NCBI RefSeq assembly: GCF_001428105.1
Contig: NZ_LMSJ01000006.1
Coordinates: forward strand, 7,200 to 71,199
Origin: Paenibacillus sp. Soil766
Lineage (GTDB): Bacteria > Bacillota > Bacilli > Paenibacillales > NBRC-103111
Length of the DNA stretch: 64,000 nt
Reading direction: 5' to 3'
Part shown: positions 55,635 to 64,000 of the stretch, piece by piece
Position numbering within the stretch: the stretch's first letter is position 1
Layout: each line of letters starts with the position of its first letter
Notes under the pieces: generated by a model
Told to the model about the DNA's origin: nothing
The model's input: only the letters and a program-made list of their open reading frames with translations
Databases searched by the model: none
Program-made: the position numbers and the translations under genes

Positions 55635-57218
55635 TTACTTCTTCGCAGCTGCAAATAAATCGTTCATTTCCTTCACCAAATCATCCCCGCCTGATTTCTT
55701 CCAAGTTTCGAAAGCTGCTTTCAGAGCGGCTTCATCACTTTGACCGACGATGAATTTAATACGCGCATCATTGATAATGTTATCCAGTTGTTGGCCTTTT
55801 TGCGAGTAAACCGTGGAGATAAAAGGCTCAACTGGGTTTGCCACAATGTTGGCTTCTGCTTCTTTTTGAATCTTCGTCGTTTGCAAACGAAGCGGTGTTT
55901 GCTTCACTTTCAAACCGCGATCTTCCGGAATAAATGGCAGCATTTGATTCAAACCTTCTACTTCAGATTCGAGAAGCGCTGTATCCTTGCTCACCACGAG
56001 CGCTTCGCCATCTTTCGTATAATGCTTGCCTTCGATACCGTAGCCAGCTAACGTTTGAAGGTCTGGCTCATTCATTTGATCCAAGAATTTCAACACGCGT
56101 TTAAGTTCATCCTCTGTTTTCACAGTGGACTTCGAAACCGCTAGAATACCTGCAAAGCCGGAAGTCGGCAATGCTTTCAAGCCATTCTTACCTGTTACGC
56201 CAATCATATTATCTACATAGTGAATGTTAGGATTGTCTTTGCCATCTTTAGCAAGCGCAGCATGAATTTTATCATCCATACGTGCGGCATTGTCTGTTAC
56301 GTCTATGATCACCCCTGCTTGATTGTTGGCAATGGGATCGTTCCACTTCGCGGAATCGAATATAGCAAAATCTTGATTGATTAGCTTCTCATCATATAGT
56401 TTTTTCATAAATTTAAGCGCTTCGAGGTATTCCGCGGTTTGATGCTCAGGTACGAGTTTACCGTCTACGATGCCCCATTTGTTCGGTGCTCCGAACCAAA
56501 GCTTCATCGTATCAAACCCGCTTGCCCATTGCCCTGTCCATTTGACCAATACCATGCCGTATGTGTCATCTTTGCCGTTTTTGTCAGGATCTTTTTCTTT
56601 AAACGCTTTGAGCATATTGTAGAAATCATCGATTGTTTTCGGTTGTTGCATACCTACCGCTTCCAACCAATCTTTGCGATAGTTAATCCCGTTTCGGCCC
56701 AATGCGCGTCCACGGTAAATCCCGTAGTTTTTGCCATCAACTGATGAGTTGTTCATAATGACTTGGTTTGCTTTGCTGAGATTCGGATAATCTTTCAAAT
56801 ACTTGCCAATTTCCCAGAACGCACCCGATTTAGCAGCGTTAACGAAGCTAGGGTTCTTCACATCGCCAACATAGATGATATGCGGCAGCTTTCCTGAAGC
56901 CAACGTAATATTAAACTTATCCGTATAGGATGCGTTCGGCACCCACTCGAGGTGAATATTCGTATTGGTTTTCTTTTCAATTTCAGTCGTAACAGGACCA
57001 TCGTCCTTCGGGAAATTCGTTTTAAAGATCGGAAGCATGATGCTCAAATCAAGCGGTGCTAAGTTCTCAGGAGCTTTGGTCGCTGCTGCTTGTGTGGCAG
57101 AAGCGGATGCTGCTGGTGTTGCGGTTCCTCCTTTGTCACTACTACAACCAGCGATTGTCGTCATGACTGCTGTTCCTACTGTTGCTACAGTTACCCATTT
57201 TTTCGCATTTTTCTTCAT
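55635..57218 (-). CDS. large sugar-binding lipoprotein, LplA/YtcQ type
   Basis: Extracellular binding protein of 527 residues with lipobox 'TIAGC' near residue 25 and an Ala/Thr linker. Its two-lobed domain, about 470 residues, is larger than the family 1 binding proteins in this window and is typical of the LplA/YtcQ class. AAAGGAGG precedes ATG 57218. It follows its two permeases (order permease, permease, binding protein). In B. subtilis, lplABC sits beside lplD and yetA, so with yetA nearby the likely cargo is unsaturated rhamnogalacturonan oligosaccharide. Confidence 0.9.
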   Translation of the reverse strand: MKKNAKKWVTVATVGTAVMTTIAGCSSDKGGTATPAASASATQAAATKAPENLAPLDLSIMLPIFKTNFPKDDGPVTTEIEKKTNTNIHLEWVPNASYTDKFNITLASGKLPHIIYVGDVKNPSFVNAAKSGAFWEIGKYLKDYPNLSKANQVIMNNSSVDGKNYGIYRGRALGRNGINYRKDWLEAVGMQQPKTIDDFYNMLKAFKEKDPDKNGKDDTYGMVLVKWTGQWASGFDTMKLWFGAPNKWGIVDGKLVPEHQTAEYLEALKFMKKLYDEKLINQDFAIFDSAKWNDPIANNQAGVIIDVTDNAARMDDKIHAALAKDGKDNPNIHYVDNMIGVTGKNGLKALPTSGFAGILAVSKSTVKTEDELKRVLKFLDQMNEPDLQTLAGYGIEGKHYTKDGEALVVSKDTALLESEVEGLNQMLPFIPEDRGLKVKQTPLRLQTTKIQKEAEANIVANPVEPFISTVYSQKGQQLDNIINDARIKFIVGQSDEAALKAAFETWKKSGGDDLVKEMNDLFAAAKK

Positions 57219-57265
57219 CTAAACATGCCTCCTTTAGAATATGGACTTGCTTCTATCTGAATCCG

Positions 57266-58150
57266 TTACCCCTTGACCGAACCAATCAAGACCCCTTTAG
57301 CAAAATGCTTCTGCAGGAACGGATAGACAAACAAAATTGGAATTGTGCCCACGACGATAACGGCCATCTTGATGGATTGCTCGGGTGGTTTGACGAAATT
57401 CGGATCCATGGAGTTGAGATCACCTGCTGCAGCCTGAGACAGCAATACAATCTGTCTGAGCATTACTTGCAGCGGCCATTTGGCAGGATCATTAATATAC
57501 AGTAAAGCAGAGAAGAAGTTGTTCCAATGACCTACCGCGTAAAATAACGTAAAGGTTGCCAAGACTGGCATCGATAAGGGCAGTACGATCCGCCAGAGAA
57601 GACCGAGCTCTGTACAGCCATCGATTTTTGCCGCTTCCTCTAGCTCCGGTGGGAGCTCTTGGAAAAAGTTTTTGACAATAATCAAGTTAAATGCACTAAT
57701 CGCACCTGGAATCATCAATGCCCAATAAGAATCCAGCATATGAAGCTCGCGAATGACGAGATAAGTAGGAATTAATCCTCCGCCAAAAAGCATGGAGAAA
57801 ATAATCAAATTTAGCACCGTATTCCGTCCCATTAAACTGCGCTTCGATAACGCATAAGCCATCGTCACCGTGAAGAAGAGGTTTACAATAGTACCGACGA
57901 CCATGATATAGAGCGACACGCCAATACTTTTCACAATCGTATCCGTCGAGAAAATAAACTTATAAGCTGTTAGTGTAAATGTCTCCGGGATGAGGAATAC
58001 CGCACGCTGCGTCAGCTCGGCATCCGATGCAAATGATCCTGCAATAACGTACAGAAATGGCAGAATGGCAACAATTCCAATGACACCCAGCACGATATAG
58101 TTAGTTACATCGAAGATGGTTCCGGAAACGCTCTTATATTGCTTTGCCAA
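57266..58150 (-). CDS. carbohydrate ABC permease, LplC/YtcP type
   Basis: Six-helix permease of 294 residues with docking loop 'EAAKIDGCTELGLLWRIVLP' (about 180-199) and the C-terminal 'QKHFAKGVLIGSVKG' common to this class. The start is TTG 58150, seven bases after GGAGGTG. It is separated from the next gene, the binding protein, by 47 bases with no hairpin. It forms the channel with the LplB-like permease encoded just upstream. Confidence 0.92.
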   Translation of the reverse strand: MAKQYKSVSGTIFDVTNYIVLGVIGIVAILPFLYVIAGSFASDAELTQRAVFLIPETFTLTAYKFIFSTDTIVKSIGVSLYIMVVGTIVNLFFTVTMAYALSKRSLMGRNTVLNLIIFSMLFGGGLIPTYLVIRELHMLDSYWALMIPGAISAFNLIIVKNFFQELPPELEEAAKIDGCTELGLLWRIVLPLSMPVLATFTLFYAVGHWNNFFSALLYINDPAKWPLQVMLRQIVLLSQAAAGDLNSMDPNFVKPPEQSIKMAVIVVGTIPILFVYPFLQKHFAKGVLIGSVKG

Positions 58151-58183
58151 AACCTCTCACCTCCTTTACCTATAGAATTCGTA

Positions 58184-59155
58184 TTAATAAATGCCGGATT
58201 GTCCGAATCGTTTCGCTGTCCAGTTCGCGCCAAGTACTAAGATGACGCCAATGACTGCTTTGAACAAACCGACAGCCGTACTATAACTAAACGCGCCTTG
58301 TGTGATCCCCATCATATATACATAGGTATCAAATACTTCAGCTACATCCCTGTTCAATGGATTCAGCATCAAGAAAATTTGCTCAAAGCCATTATCCAGA
58401 ATGTCCCCCATCCGCAGGATGAGCAGAATTACGATGGTACTGCGAATCGATGGCAGCGTAATGTGCCACAGCTGTCTAAAGCGGTTGGCCCCATCCATAA
58501 TCGCTGCTTCGTATTGCTCAACATCCACACCAGCCAATGCCGCTAAGAAGATGATTGTACCAAAGCCGCATTCCTTCCACATCGTTTGCATAATGATCAT
58601 CGGACGGAACCATTCCGGCGTAGCCAAGAAGTTGATTTTATAACCGAAATACTTCTGTAAGAGCTCGTTAATGAGTCCGCCTTCCGTCGTTAGAAAGACA
58701 TAAGTCAAGCTTGCCACAATAACTAAGGATATGAAGTGCGGCACATAGATCAAGGTTTGTATCGTTCTTTTATACAGATTCACCTTGATCTCATTCAGTA
58801 AGAGTGCAAGTATAATCGGTGCCGGAAAATAAAACACTAGATTATATAAGGAAAGCAATAACGTGTTGCGGAGAAGCATGAAAAATTCGGGATTTTGGAA
58901 AAATACACGGAAATGCTCTAGGCCGACCCATTCGCTTTTCCAAAACCCTAGAAAGGGTTGGTAATTTTTAAAGGCAAGCAGCACGCCCCACATGGGCACA
59001 TATTTAAAAATAATGAAATACAACAAACCCGGCGTAAGCAATGCGTAGATCCATTTATCCTTACGCAACCTTGCCCACACCTGTGATCTGCGAAGCCCTT
59101 TCGCCTCACTCACTTGAGACAGCTCTCTGTTGTTAGGAGCAGTTGCCTGTTTCAT
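58184..59155 (-). CDS. carbohydrate ABC permease, LplB type
   Basis: Permease of 323 residues: a cytoplasmic head of about 40 residues, then six helices. The docking loop is 'EAAIMDGANRFRQLWHITLP' (about 215-235) and the typical 'MWGVLLAFKNYQPFLGFWKSEWVGLEHF' stretch follows helix 1. ATG 59155 is six bases after GAGGTG. It is first in its operon and diverges from the GH42 gene across 244 bases. A 12-of-14 cre-like sequence at 59183-59196 is too weak to claim. Confidence 0.92.
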   Translation of the reverse strand: MKQATAPNNRELSQVSEAKGLRRSQVWARLRKDKWIYALLTPGLLYFIIFKYVPMWGVLLAFKNYQPFLGFWKSEWVGLEHFRVFFQNPEFFMLLRNTLLLSLYNLVFYFPAPIILALLLNEIKVNLYKRTIQTLIYVPHFISLVIVASLTYVFLTTEGGLINELLQKYFGYKINFLATPEWFRPMIIMQTMWKECGFGTIIFLAALAGVDVEQYEAAIMDGANRFRQLWHITLPSIRSTIVILLILRMGDILDNGFEQIFLMLNPLNRDVAEVFDTYVYMMGITQGAFSYSTAVGLFKAVIGVILVLGANWTAKRFGQSGIY

Positions 59156-59399
59156 CCTTTTCACCTCCATGTCATGATCGCCTTGTGAGCGTTTGTAGCC
59201 TTATTATGCATCTCCTGTGATTTACCGCCTATCAGACATTCTTGTAAGCCCTTCCACATGCTGAGATTTTTTCTAAGTCAAGAAAGTGCAAACCGATCAA
59301 AACAGTTAAAACTTCTTCCCACGCCCCGCAAGAATGTGTTATTGCCCTTGATCAAATTAGCACTTATAGTAGAAACTAACTTTCTGATGAAGAGGATGG

Positions 59400-61400
59400 A
59401 TGATGGAAATGGGTAAAAAGCTATATCATGGCGCGGCCTGGTATCCTGAGCTGTGGGATCAAACGGTCATTGAGCAAGATATTGAACTTATGAAGCAAGC
59501 TGGTATGAATGTTATGCGAATTGGTGAATTCGCTTGGTCCAATATGGAGCCTACTGAGGGCAATATCGATCTTAGTTTCTTTGTACAAATGGTGCAGTTG
59601 CTCCATGAAAATGGGATAGACACCGTTATGTGTACGCCGACACCTACACCACCGATTTGGTTCACACACGGTCATCCGGAGCGGATGTATGTGAATGAAC
59701 AGTTGCAAGTGATGGGACATGGGTCGCGTCAGCATGCTTGTACGAATCATCCTTATTTCCGTAAAAAAGCAGCGATGATCACGGAGCATATCGCTCGCGC
59801 GATTGGACGACTGCCTGGCCTGATCGGTTGGCAGATTGACAATGAATTCAAAGCGCATGTATCCGAATGTATGTGCGGAACCTGCCTTGTTGGGTGGCAT
59901 GAATGGCTTGAAGCACGTTACGAAACCGTAGAAAAGTTGAATGAGGCATGGGGCACGCAAATTTGGAGTGAATACTACCATAGCTTCGAGCAAGTGCCGC
60001 AGCCTGGTCCTGTGCCATTCTTACATAATTCATCCCTCAGTACGATGTACCAACTATTTTCGATGGAGAAAATCGCCCAGTTCTCAGACGAACAGGCAGC
60101 GATAATCCGCCAATTCTCGGATGCACCGATCACGCATAATAGCAGTGTCGCTTTCAGCGTAGATAATGAGCGTTTATTTCGCGATTTGGATTTTGCGTCG
60201 TTCGATACGTATGCAACCTATGACCATCCAGCGAACTACTTATTAAATAATGACCTGTGGCGGAACTTTAAGAGCGGCCGAGATTACTGGATCATGGAAA
60301 CGAGTCCTTCCCATGCTGCCTCACTCGCAAGCTACGCAAAGCCGCATCCAAACGGTTATCTCAAAGTGGAAGCTGTTGCCGCTTATGCGCTGGGAGCAGA
60401 AGCCTTCTGTTATTGGCTATGGAGACAGCAACGGGCAGGCTGCGAACAGCCACACGGCTCTGTGCTCAGCACATGGGGCAAGCCTACAATTGGATTCCCG
60501 AATGTTCTCGAGGTCGAGCAAGCTCGAAAAGAGATCGAAGCTACGATTCTCTCGACGCGACCTGTGCAAGCTGAGGTAGCGATGACCTATTCGGATCGTT
60601 CCAAAGCGTTTCTGAAAACTGAACCGCATCAAAAGTTGAATCACCGCGGACTTGTAACCAGTTTCTATGAGCGGATACTCCATCTAGGGCTTCACCGCGA
60701 CATTGTGCCGGAAGGCGCAGAGCTAGATGGGTACAAGTTGTTATTTACGCCTTTCCTCCCCTATATCTCGTCGGATCTGATGAAGCGTGCTTCCGCGTTC
60801 GTCGCCGAAGGCGGTGTATGGGTGGTTGGTCCTCTCTCCGGCGGTCGTACCGAAGAGCATACGATGCATACGAATGCTGCACTCGGTGAATTGGAGGAAC
60901 TCGCCGGTGTGGAGACAGTCTACACGTTCCCTATGGACGGCAGCGGGTCGATCGGCAGTGCATGGGGCGTCTCTGCCCCGTTATCGCTTTGGAGCTCCGT
61001 CTTCGAGCCAAAAGAGGCTGTTGCCGTCGGAACCGTTGAATCGGGAATGACACCGGGGTTGGCGTTCATTACCGAGCGAGCGTATGGCAAAGGCAAGATC
61101 GTTATGCTCGGCTCCATGCCGACCGGTGAGGAAGGCGAGCGCTTGTTGAACAAACTTATCCTGCACTATGCGGATGACGCGGGTGTAACACTTCGTACCG
61201 ATGTGACAGCAGGTACGATTGTCGCTCCGAGACGCGGCGATGGCCGCGACGTATGGGTCGTTGTTAACATGGACGGTGCTGGCGGCAGCGTGACTCTCCC
61301 ACGTGAAGGTGTGGATCCGATCACAGGAACCGTCTACCGTGAGGGGCAATTGAATCTTGCCCGTTATGAATATAAAGTAATCCAATTCGCCGCAAGGTAA
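59400..61400 (+). CDS. beta-galactosidase, glycoside hydrolase family 42
   Basis: Cytoplasmic enzyme of 666 residues, YesZ-like. TIM barrel about 1-390 with acid/base Glu149 in 'GWQIDNEF' and nucleophile Glu300 in 'YWIMETSPS'. A zinc-type cysteine set, Cys in 'HACTNH' plus 'CMCGTC', is as in GH42 structures. A trimerisation-type domain (about 395-600) and a C-terminal beta domain follow. AGAGG lies just before the ATG codons at 59400 and 59403; the second has better spacing. It would remove galactose from pectin side chains after import. It diverges from the LplABC-like operon. Confidence 0.92.
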   Translation: MMEMGKKLYHGAAWYPELWDQTVIEQDIELMKQAGMNVMRIGEFAWSNMEPTEGNIDLSFFVQMVQLLHENGIDTVMCTPTPTPPIWFTHGHPERMYVNEQLQVMGHGSRQHACTNHPYFRKKAAMITEHIARAIGRLPGLIGWQIDNEFKAHVSECMCGTCLVGWHEWLEARYETVEKLNEAWGTQIWSEYYHSFEQVPQPGPVPFLHNSSLSTMYQLFSMEKIAQFSDEQAAIIRQFSDAPITHNSSVAFSVDNERLFRDLDFASFDTYATYDHPANYLLNNDLWRNFKSGRDYWIMETSPSHAASLASYAKPHPNGYLKVEAVAAYALGAEAFCYWLWRQQRAGCEQPHGSVLSTWGKPTIGFPNVLEVEQARKEIEATILSTRPVQAEVAMTYSDRSKAFLKTEPHQKLNHRGLVTSFYERILHLGLHRDIVPEGAELDGYKLLFTPFLPYISSDLMKRASAFVAEGGVWVVGPLSGGRTEEHTMHTNAALGELEELAGVETVYTFPMDGSGSIGSAWGVSAPLSLWSSVFEPKEAVAVGTVESGMTPGLAFITERAYGKGKIVMLGSMPTGEEGERLLNKLILHYADDAGVTLRTDVTAGTIVAPRRGDGRDVWVVVNMDGAGGSVTLPREGVDPITGTVYREGQLNLARYEYKVIQFAAR

Positions 61401-61514
61401 GTACGCCACTTGAACTTGAATAGTTCGTTTTACAAAATGGATTGAGCTACTGGGTATATGCACTGACAGGCAGCCTGCGCCTCACATACGCTGTCTAAAA
61501 GAGGTGTACTCCCT

Positions 61515-62273
61515 ATGCCCACGTATAAAAGCAGTTCAATCAAGAGTAAATGGCGTAAAACAAAATGGCTGCTTCAACAACCGAATTTGCGCCAATATGT
61601 CCCTCGAACGGTGCTTTTTACGAAAAATAATTTGCATACGATGCTTGATGATTATAAGACAGTCTTTTTCAAGCCTACAGATGGTTCCGGTGGTTCAAAT
61701 ATTATTCGCATCAAGCGGGAGCCCTCAGGCTACCAAACTCAATTGAACCGCACGAAGAACTTCTATACCGAGCGGAAGAAGCTGCATAGCAAATTGTCCA
61801 CACACGCGGGCAAGCGATCCTATCTACTCCAGAAAGGAATTAAGCTCGCCAAGACCAAAGGCAGACCTTTCGATATTCGCGTCATGGTGCAAAAAACGAA
61901 TCAAGGTGAATGGGTCAGCACTGGCCTTTTCGCCAAAATCGGAAGACAAGGAAAAGTAGCAACGAATTATAATCAAGGCGGCACCATTGGCTATTTCAAG
62001 CCAACTATGCTGGGAGCAGGCTACTCCACTCCTGACATACAGGAACGGGAAGCACAATTAAAGCAGTTAGGCGTGGCGGTCGGGAATGCTTTTGATAATC
62101 ATAATCGTGGATTCCGAGAACTGGGTCTCGATGTCGCGATTGATTCCAAAGGAATACCTTGGATTCTTGAAGTGAATACGCGACCTCAGTTTTATCCGCT
62201 GAAGAACATGTCTAATCGCAAGCTATATAGTCGCATGGTGGATATCGGGAAACAGTATGGTCGTAAGAAGTAG
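61515..62273 (+). CDS. YheC/YheD family spore coat-associated ATP-grasp protein
   Basis: Protein of 252 residues with an ATP-grasp fold: 'FFKPTDGSGGSNIIRI' (about 50-65) as the Gly-rich ATP loop, 'DIRVMVQKT' and the C-terminal metal/ATP motif 'ILEVNTRPQFYP'. The family is named from B. subtilis YheC and YheD, found in the spore coat. ATP-grasp enzymes join a carboxylate to an amine, but no substrate is known. GAGGTG precedes ATG 61515. It follows the GH42 gene by 114 bases, yet has its own terminator and no link to pectin. Confidence 0.88.
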   Translation: MPTYKSSSIKSKWRKTKWLLQQPNLRQYVPRTVLFTKNNLHTMLDDYKTVFFKPTDGSGGSNIIRIKREPSGYQTQLNRTKNFYTERKKLHSKLSTHAGKRSYLLQKGIKLAKTKGRPFDIRVMVQKTNQGEWVSTGLFAKIGRQGKVATNYNQGGTIGYFKPTMLGAGYSTPDIQEREAQLKQLGVAVGNAFDNHNRGFRELGLDVAIDSKGIPWILEVNTRPQFYPLKNMSNRKLYSRMVDIGKQYGRKK

Positions 62274-62302
62274 ATCATTGGTTTCTTAATGGATTTGGAT
62301 TT

Positions 62303-62338
62303 GAAAAGATAGATGGAAATTTTCCATCTATCTTTTTC
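62303..62338 (+). terminator. terminator of the YheC/D gene
   Basis: AAAAGATAGATGGAAA/TTTCCATCTATCTTTTT is a near-perfect palindrome ending in a T tract. Confidence 0.92.
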
Positions 62339-62369
62339 ATTTTCATGCTGTTATAAGGATAAAGCAGGA

Positions 62370-62436
62370 AAACCTCCAACTATTTTCTGGCTTTCACTGC
62401 GAATACCGCAGGAATGCGAAAATGAACTGGAGGTTT
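62370..62436. repeat. 67-bp nested palindromic element
   Basis: AAACCTCCA (62370-62378) and TGGAGGTTT (62428-62436) are exact inverted repeats. Inside lie TTTTC/GAAAA and a tip stem CTGCG-AATAC-CGCAG (62397-62411). Like the element at 14864-14935 it directly follows the terminator of a spore-coat-type gene. The rest of 62339-62531 shows nothing. Confidence 0.5.
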
Positions 62437-62531
62437 GCCATCTAAACTCAATTTTCAACAGATTTACGTAATAATAGCTATATATGTTCCATCTAATCAC
62501 TACAATTGGCCGCTCGCGCGTCTGTTACTCC

Positions 62532-63575
62532 CTAGCAACCATTCCCGAAGCTATCCTTCTTCGAACGAAGCACCTCAGCAAGGAACGTTAAGGTTAACCC
62601 TTGTCCCCACCCTTGAATGCGTTTGTCCGGCACGCCTTTGTAGCCTTCTGCATTTTTCATGACCGCTGTTCCCGCGGATACGCCTGTTACTGTGCCTTCC
62701 TCGGTAATCCGATCTAAGATACCTTCAATCGACTTCTGTGCATATTTGTTGTACAGTCTGCCTCGTGTAAGTAAAGCAGTAGCAATACCGGCTGATCCGG
62801 AAGTCTCGAGGGGAGCTGTCTTATCATTAAGAATGGTGTGCCACAAGCCTGACTCATCCTGCAAACGAACAAGTGCACTTAGTTGATCACGTAAGGAACC
62901 ATCAATAATCATGAATGAAGGATGCGTCACTTCTACGAGATGGAGTGCACGCGCCATTGTGAGCGCAGCCCAGGAGTTCCCGCGTGCCCAGAACATGGCG
63001 GACATATTATTTTGCGCAATATTGTCCCATCCATGATAGTACAAGTTGGTTTTCGCATCTTGCAGGACGTTCTCATGCCCATGATATTGTTTCAAGCCAA
63101 GCTCGAAATAGTCATCATTATTCAGCAATTTGCCAACACGAAGCAGGAAGTAACCAGCCATAAACATCGTATCTACCCAAGCTTGTTCTGGGAAATTATA
63201 TGTTTCGGAATTAACAGTATGTTGGAGAATATCATCCCCGAACCGCTCCGCTTCTGTCGCAAGGAATTCCGCCATTTCCTTCACTGTGTCTAGATATTTC
63301 TCTTCTTTCGTCACGTCATATAAGGTAAGAAGGGAGTGTCCAATGGACACCGCGTTGACCGAAAGCTTCGGCAAGCCATCCTCCATATTCTCATCAACCC
63401 AAGCCTTCAACCTAGTTAGATACGATTCATTCCCTGTTGCCTCATAGGCTTCACAAACCCCATAAAATGCAACACCACCTGGCCAATCCCAACCGAAGTC
63501 CATACGAAACGTGCGATCTACCACACGGTCGATTGCTGATCTGATATCATTTTCTTCAAATACTAATTTGGGCAT
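62532..63575 (-). CDS. unsaturated rhamnogalacturonyl hydrolase, GH105 (YteR/YesR type)
   Basis: Protein of 347 residues with an alpha6/alpha6 barrel. It hydrates the 4,5-unsaturated galacturonyl end left by rhamnogalacturonan lyases and releases rhamnose. The catalytic Asp is D135 in 'EQAWVDTMFMAGY'; the substrate wall shows 'MSAMFWARGNSWAALT' and 'GWGQGLTLTFLAE'. No signal peptide. ATG 63575 is placed after AGAGGAG; ATG 63596, seven codons earlier, is possible. It follows an importer permease by only a few bases, so it is probably the enzyme of that transport operon. Confidence 0.92.
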   Translation of the reverse strand: MPKLVFEENDIRSAIDRVVDRTFRMDFGWDWPGGVAFYGVCEAYEATGNESYLTRLKAWVDENMEDGLPKLSVNAVSIGHSLLTLYDVTKEEKYLDTVKEMAEFLATEAERFGDDILQHTVNSETYNFPEQAWVDTMFMAGYFLLRVGKLLNNDDYFELGLKQYHGHENVLQDAKTNLYYHGWDNIAQNNMSAMFWARGNSWAALTMARALHLVEVTHPSFMIIDGSLRDQLSALVRLQDESGLWHTILNDKTAPLETSGSAGIATALLTRGRLYNKYAQKSIEGILDRITEEGTVTGVSAGTAVMKNAEGYKGVPDKRIQGWGQGLTLTFLAEVLRSKKDSFGNGC

Positions 63576-63599
63576 GTCTATAAGTTCTCCTCTCATTCT

Positions 63600-64000
63600 C
63601 TATCCTTTCAATCCGCTCGTGCTGATCCCATCAACAATATACCGTTGGAAAATGAAGAAGACGACAACAATCGGTACAAGTGATGCGGATGCCATTGCGA
63701 ACATGCCTCCCCAGTTGTTCACGGACTCTCCATCTAAGAATAGCTTCAATGCCAATGACACAGGGTACATACTCGGCTTATTCAAGTAAAGCAACGGATT
63801 AATAAAATCTTCCCAGCGCCAGTAGAAGGAGAAGATCGTTGATGTAATGAGCGCCGGAACGATAAGTGGCACCAAAATCCGGAAAAAGATGCTGTATTTA
63901 CTGCAGCCGTCCATTTTGGCAGCCTCATCAAGCTCAATGGGAATCGTCCGAATGAACTGCATGATCAGGAAGATAAAGAAAGGGATCGCAAAGAACTGTG
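63600..64000 (-). CDS. carbohydrate ABC transporter permease, partial
   Basis: The C-terminal 133 residues of a MalG/LplC-type permease; the frame runs off the window end, so the start lies beyond 64000. The docking loop '[21 protein letters not shown]', three hydrophobic helices and the end '[15 protein letters not shown]' are seen. The GH105 gene begins within 30 bases of its stop codon, so this second pectin importer and the hydrolase are likely one transcript. Confidence 0.9.
   Translation of the reverse strand, partial: QFFAIPFFIFLIMQFIRTIPIELDEAAKMDGCSKYSIFFRILVPLIVPALITSTIFSFYWRWEDFINPLLYLNKPSMYPVSLALKLFLDGESVNNWGGMFAMASASLVPIVVVFFIFQRYIVDGISTSGLKG

Noticed and set aside
59183-59196. 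cre-like TGTGAGCGTTTGTA upstream of the LplB-like gene
   Set aside because: Two mismatches at conserved positions; by chance such matches are common.

Overview
The window reads as chromosome of an endospore-forming Gram-positive, most likely Paenibacillus or a close relative in Paenibacillaceae. The signs are strong AGGAGG-type ribosome sites with many GTG and TTG starts, spore-coat genes (CotS/CotSA and YheC/D families), an LtaS-type lipoteichoic acid synthase, S-layer-homology (SLH) surface proteins, YesM/YesN-type two-component pairs and membrane AraC regulators next to sugar ABC importers, and a large plant-polysaccharide gene set. I see no rRNA, tRNA, CRISPR array, intact insertion sequence or phage module.

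Layout. 1-11 kb: an AraC regulator, then a minus-strand operon for a sugar ABC importer (binding protein, two permeases), its histidine kinase and response regulator, and a PhyH-family dioxygenase. A zinc-ribbon gene, another AraC regulator, a second PhyH gene and a DUF1761 membrane protein with a double operator follow. 11.4-18.9 kb: a spore-surface polysaccharide locus, cotS - cotSA - (opposed poly-acidic gene) - ytdA - ytcA - ytcB, matching the B. subtilis cotSA/cotS and ytdA/ytcAB gene content but with unusual low-complexity tails. 19-26.3 kb: a lipoprotein, an LTA synthase, then a cohesin-SLH surface protein beside a secreted beta-helix protein carrying cohesin and dockerin modules, a possible two-gene cellulosome-like surface system. 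26.7-35.8 kb: a plus-strand operon of importer, two-component system and GH2 beta-mannosidase, probably for manno-oligosaccharides. 35.9-43.3 kb: small and membrane genes, two lipoproteins, a Dph6-like ATP-pyrophosphatase, a decayed FAD oxidoreductase and an FtsH-like AAA protease. 43.8-46.0 kb: an SLH protein with five tandem C-terminal repeats.

46.4-64.0 kb: a rhamnogalacturonan-I (pectin) locus. It holds an SGNH acetylesterase, a calcium-loop beta-propeller, a YetA/PL26-type exo-lyase, a YesS-type membrane AraC regulator, an LplABC-like importer, a GH42 beta-galactosidase, a GH105 unsaturated rhamnogalacturonyl hydrolase and the start of another importer. Imported oligosaccharides would be de-acetylated and trimmed in the cytoplasm, since none of these enzymes has a signal peptide. 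A spore-type ATP-grasp gene (YheC/D) sits inside this block. Several intergenic regions hold long inverted repeats or strings of hairpins that the genes do not explain; these are listed separately.
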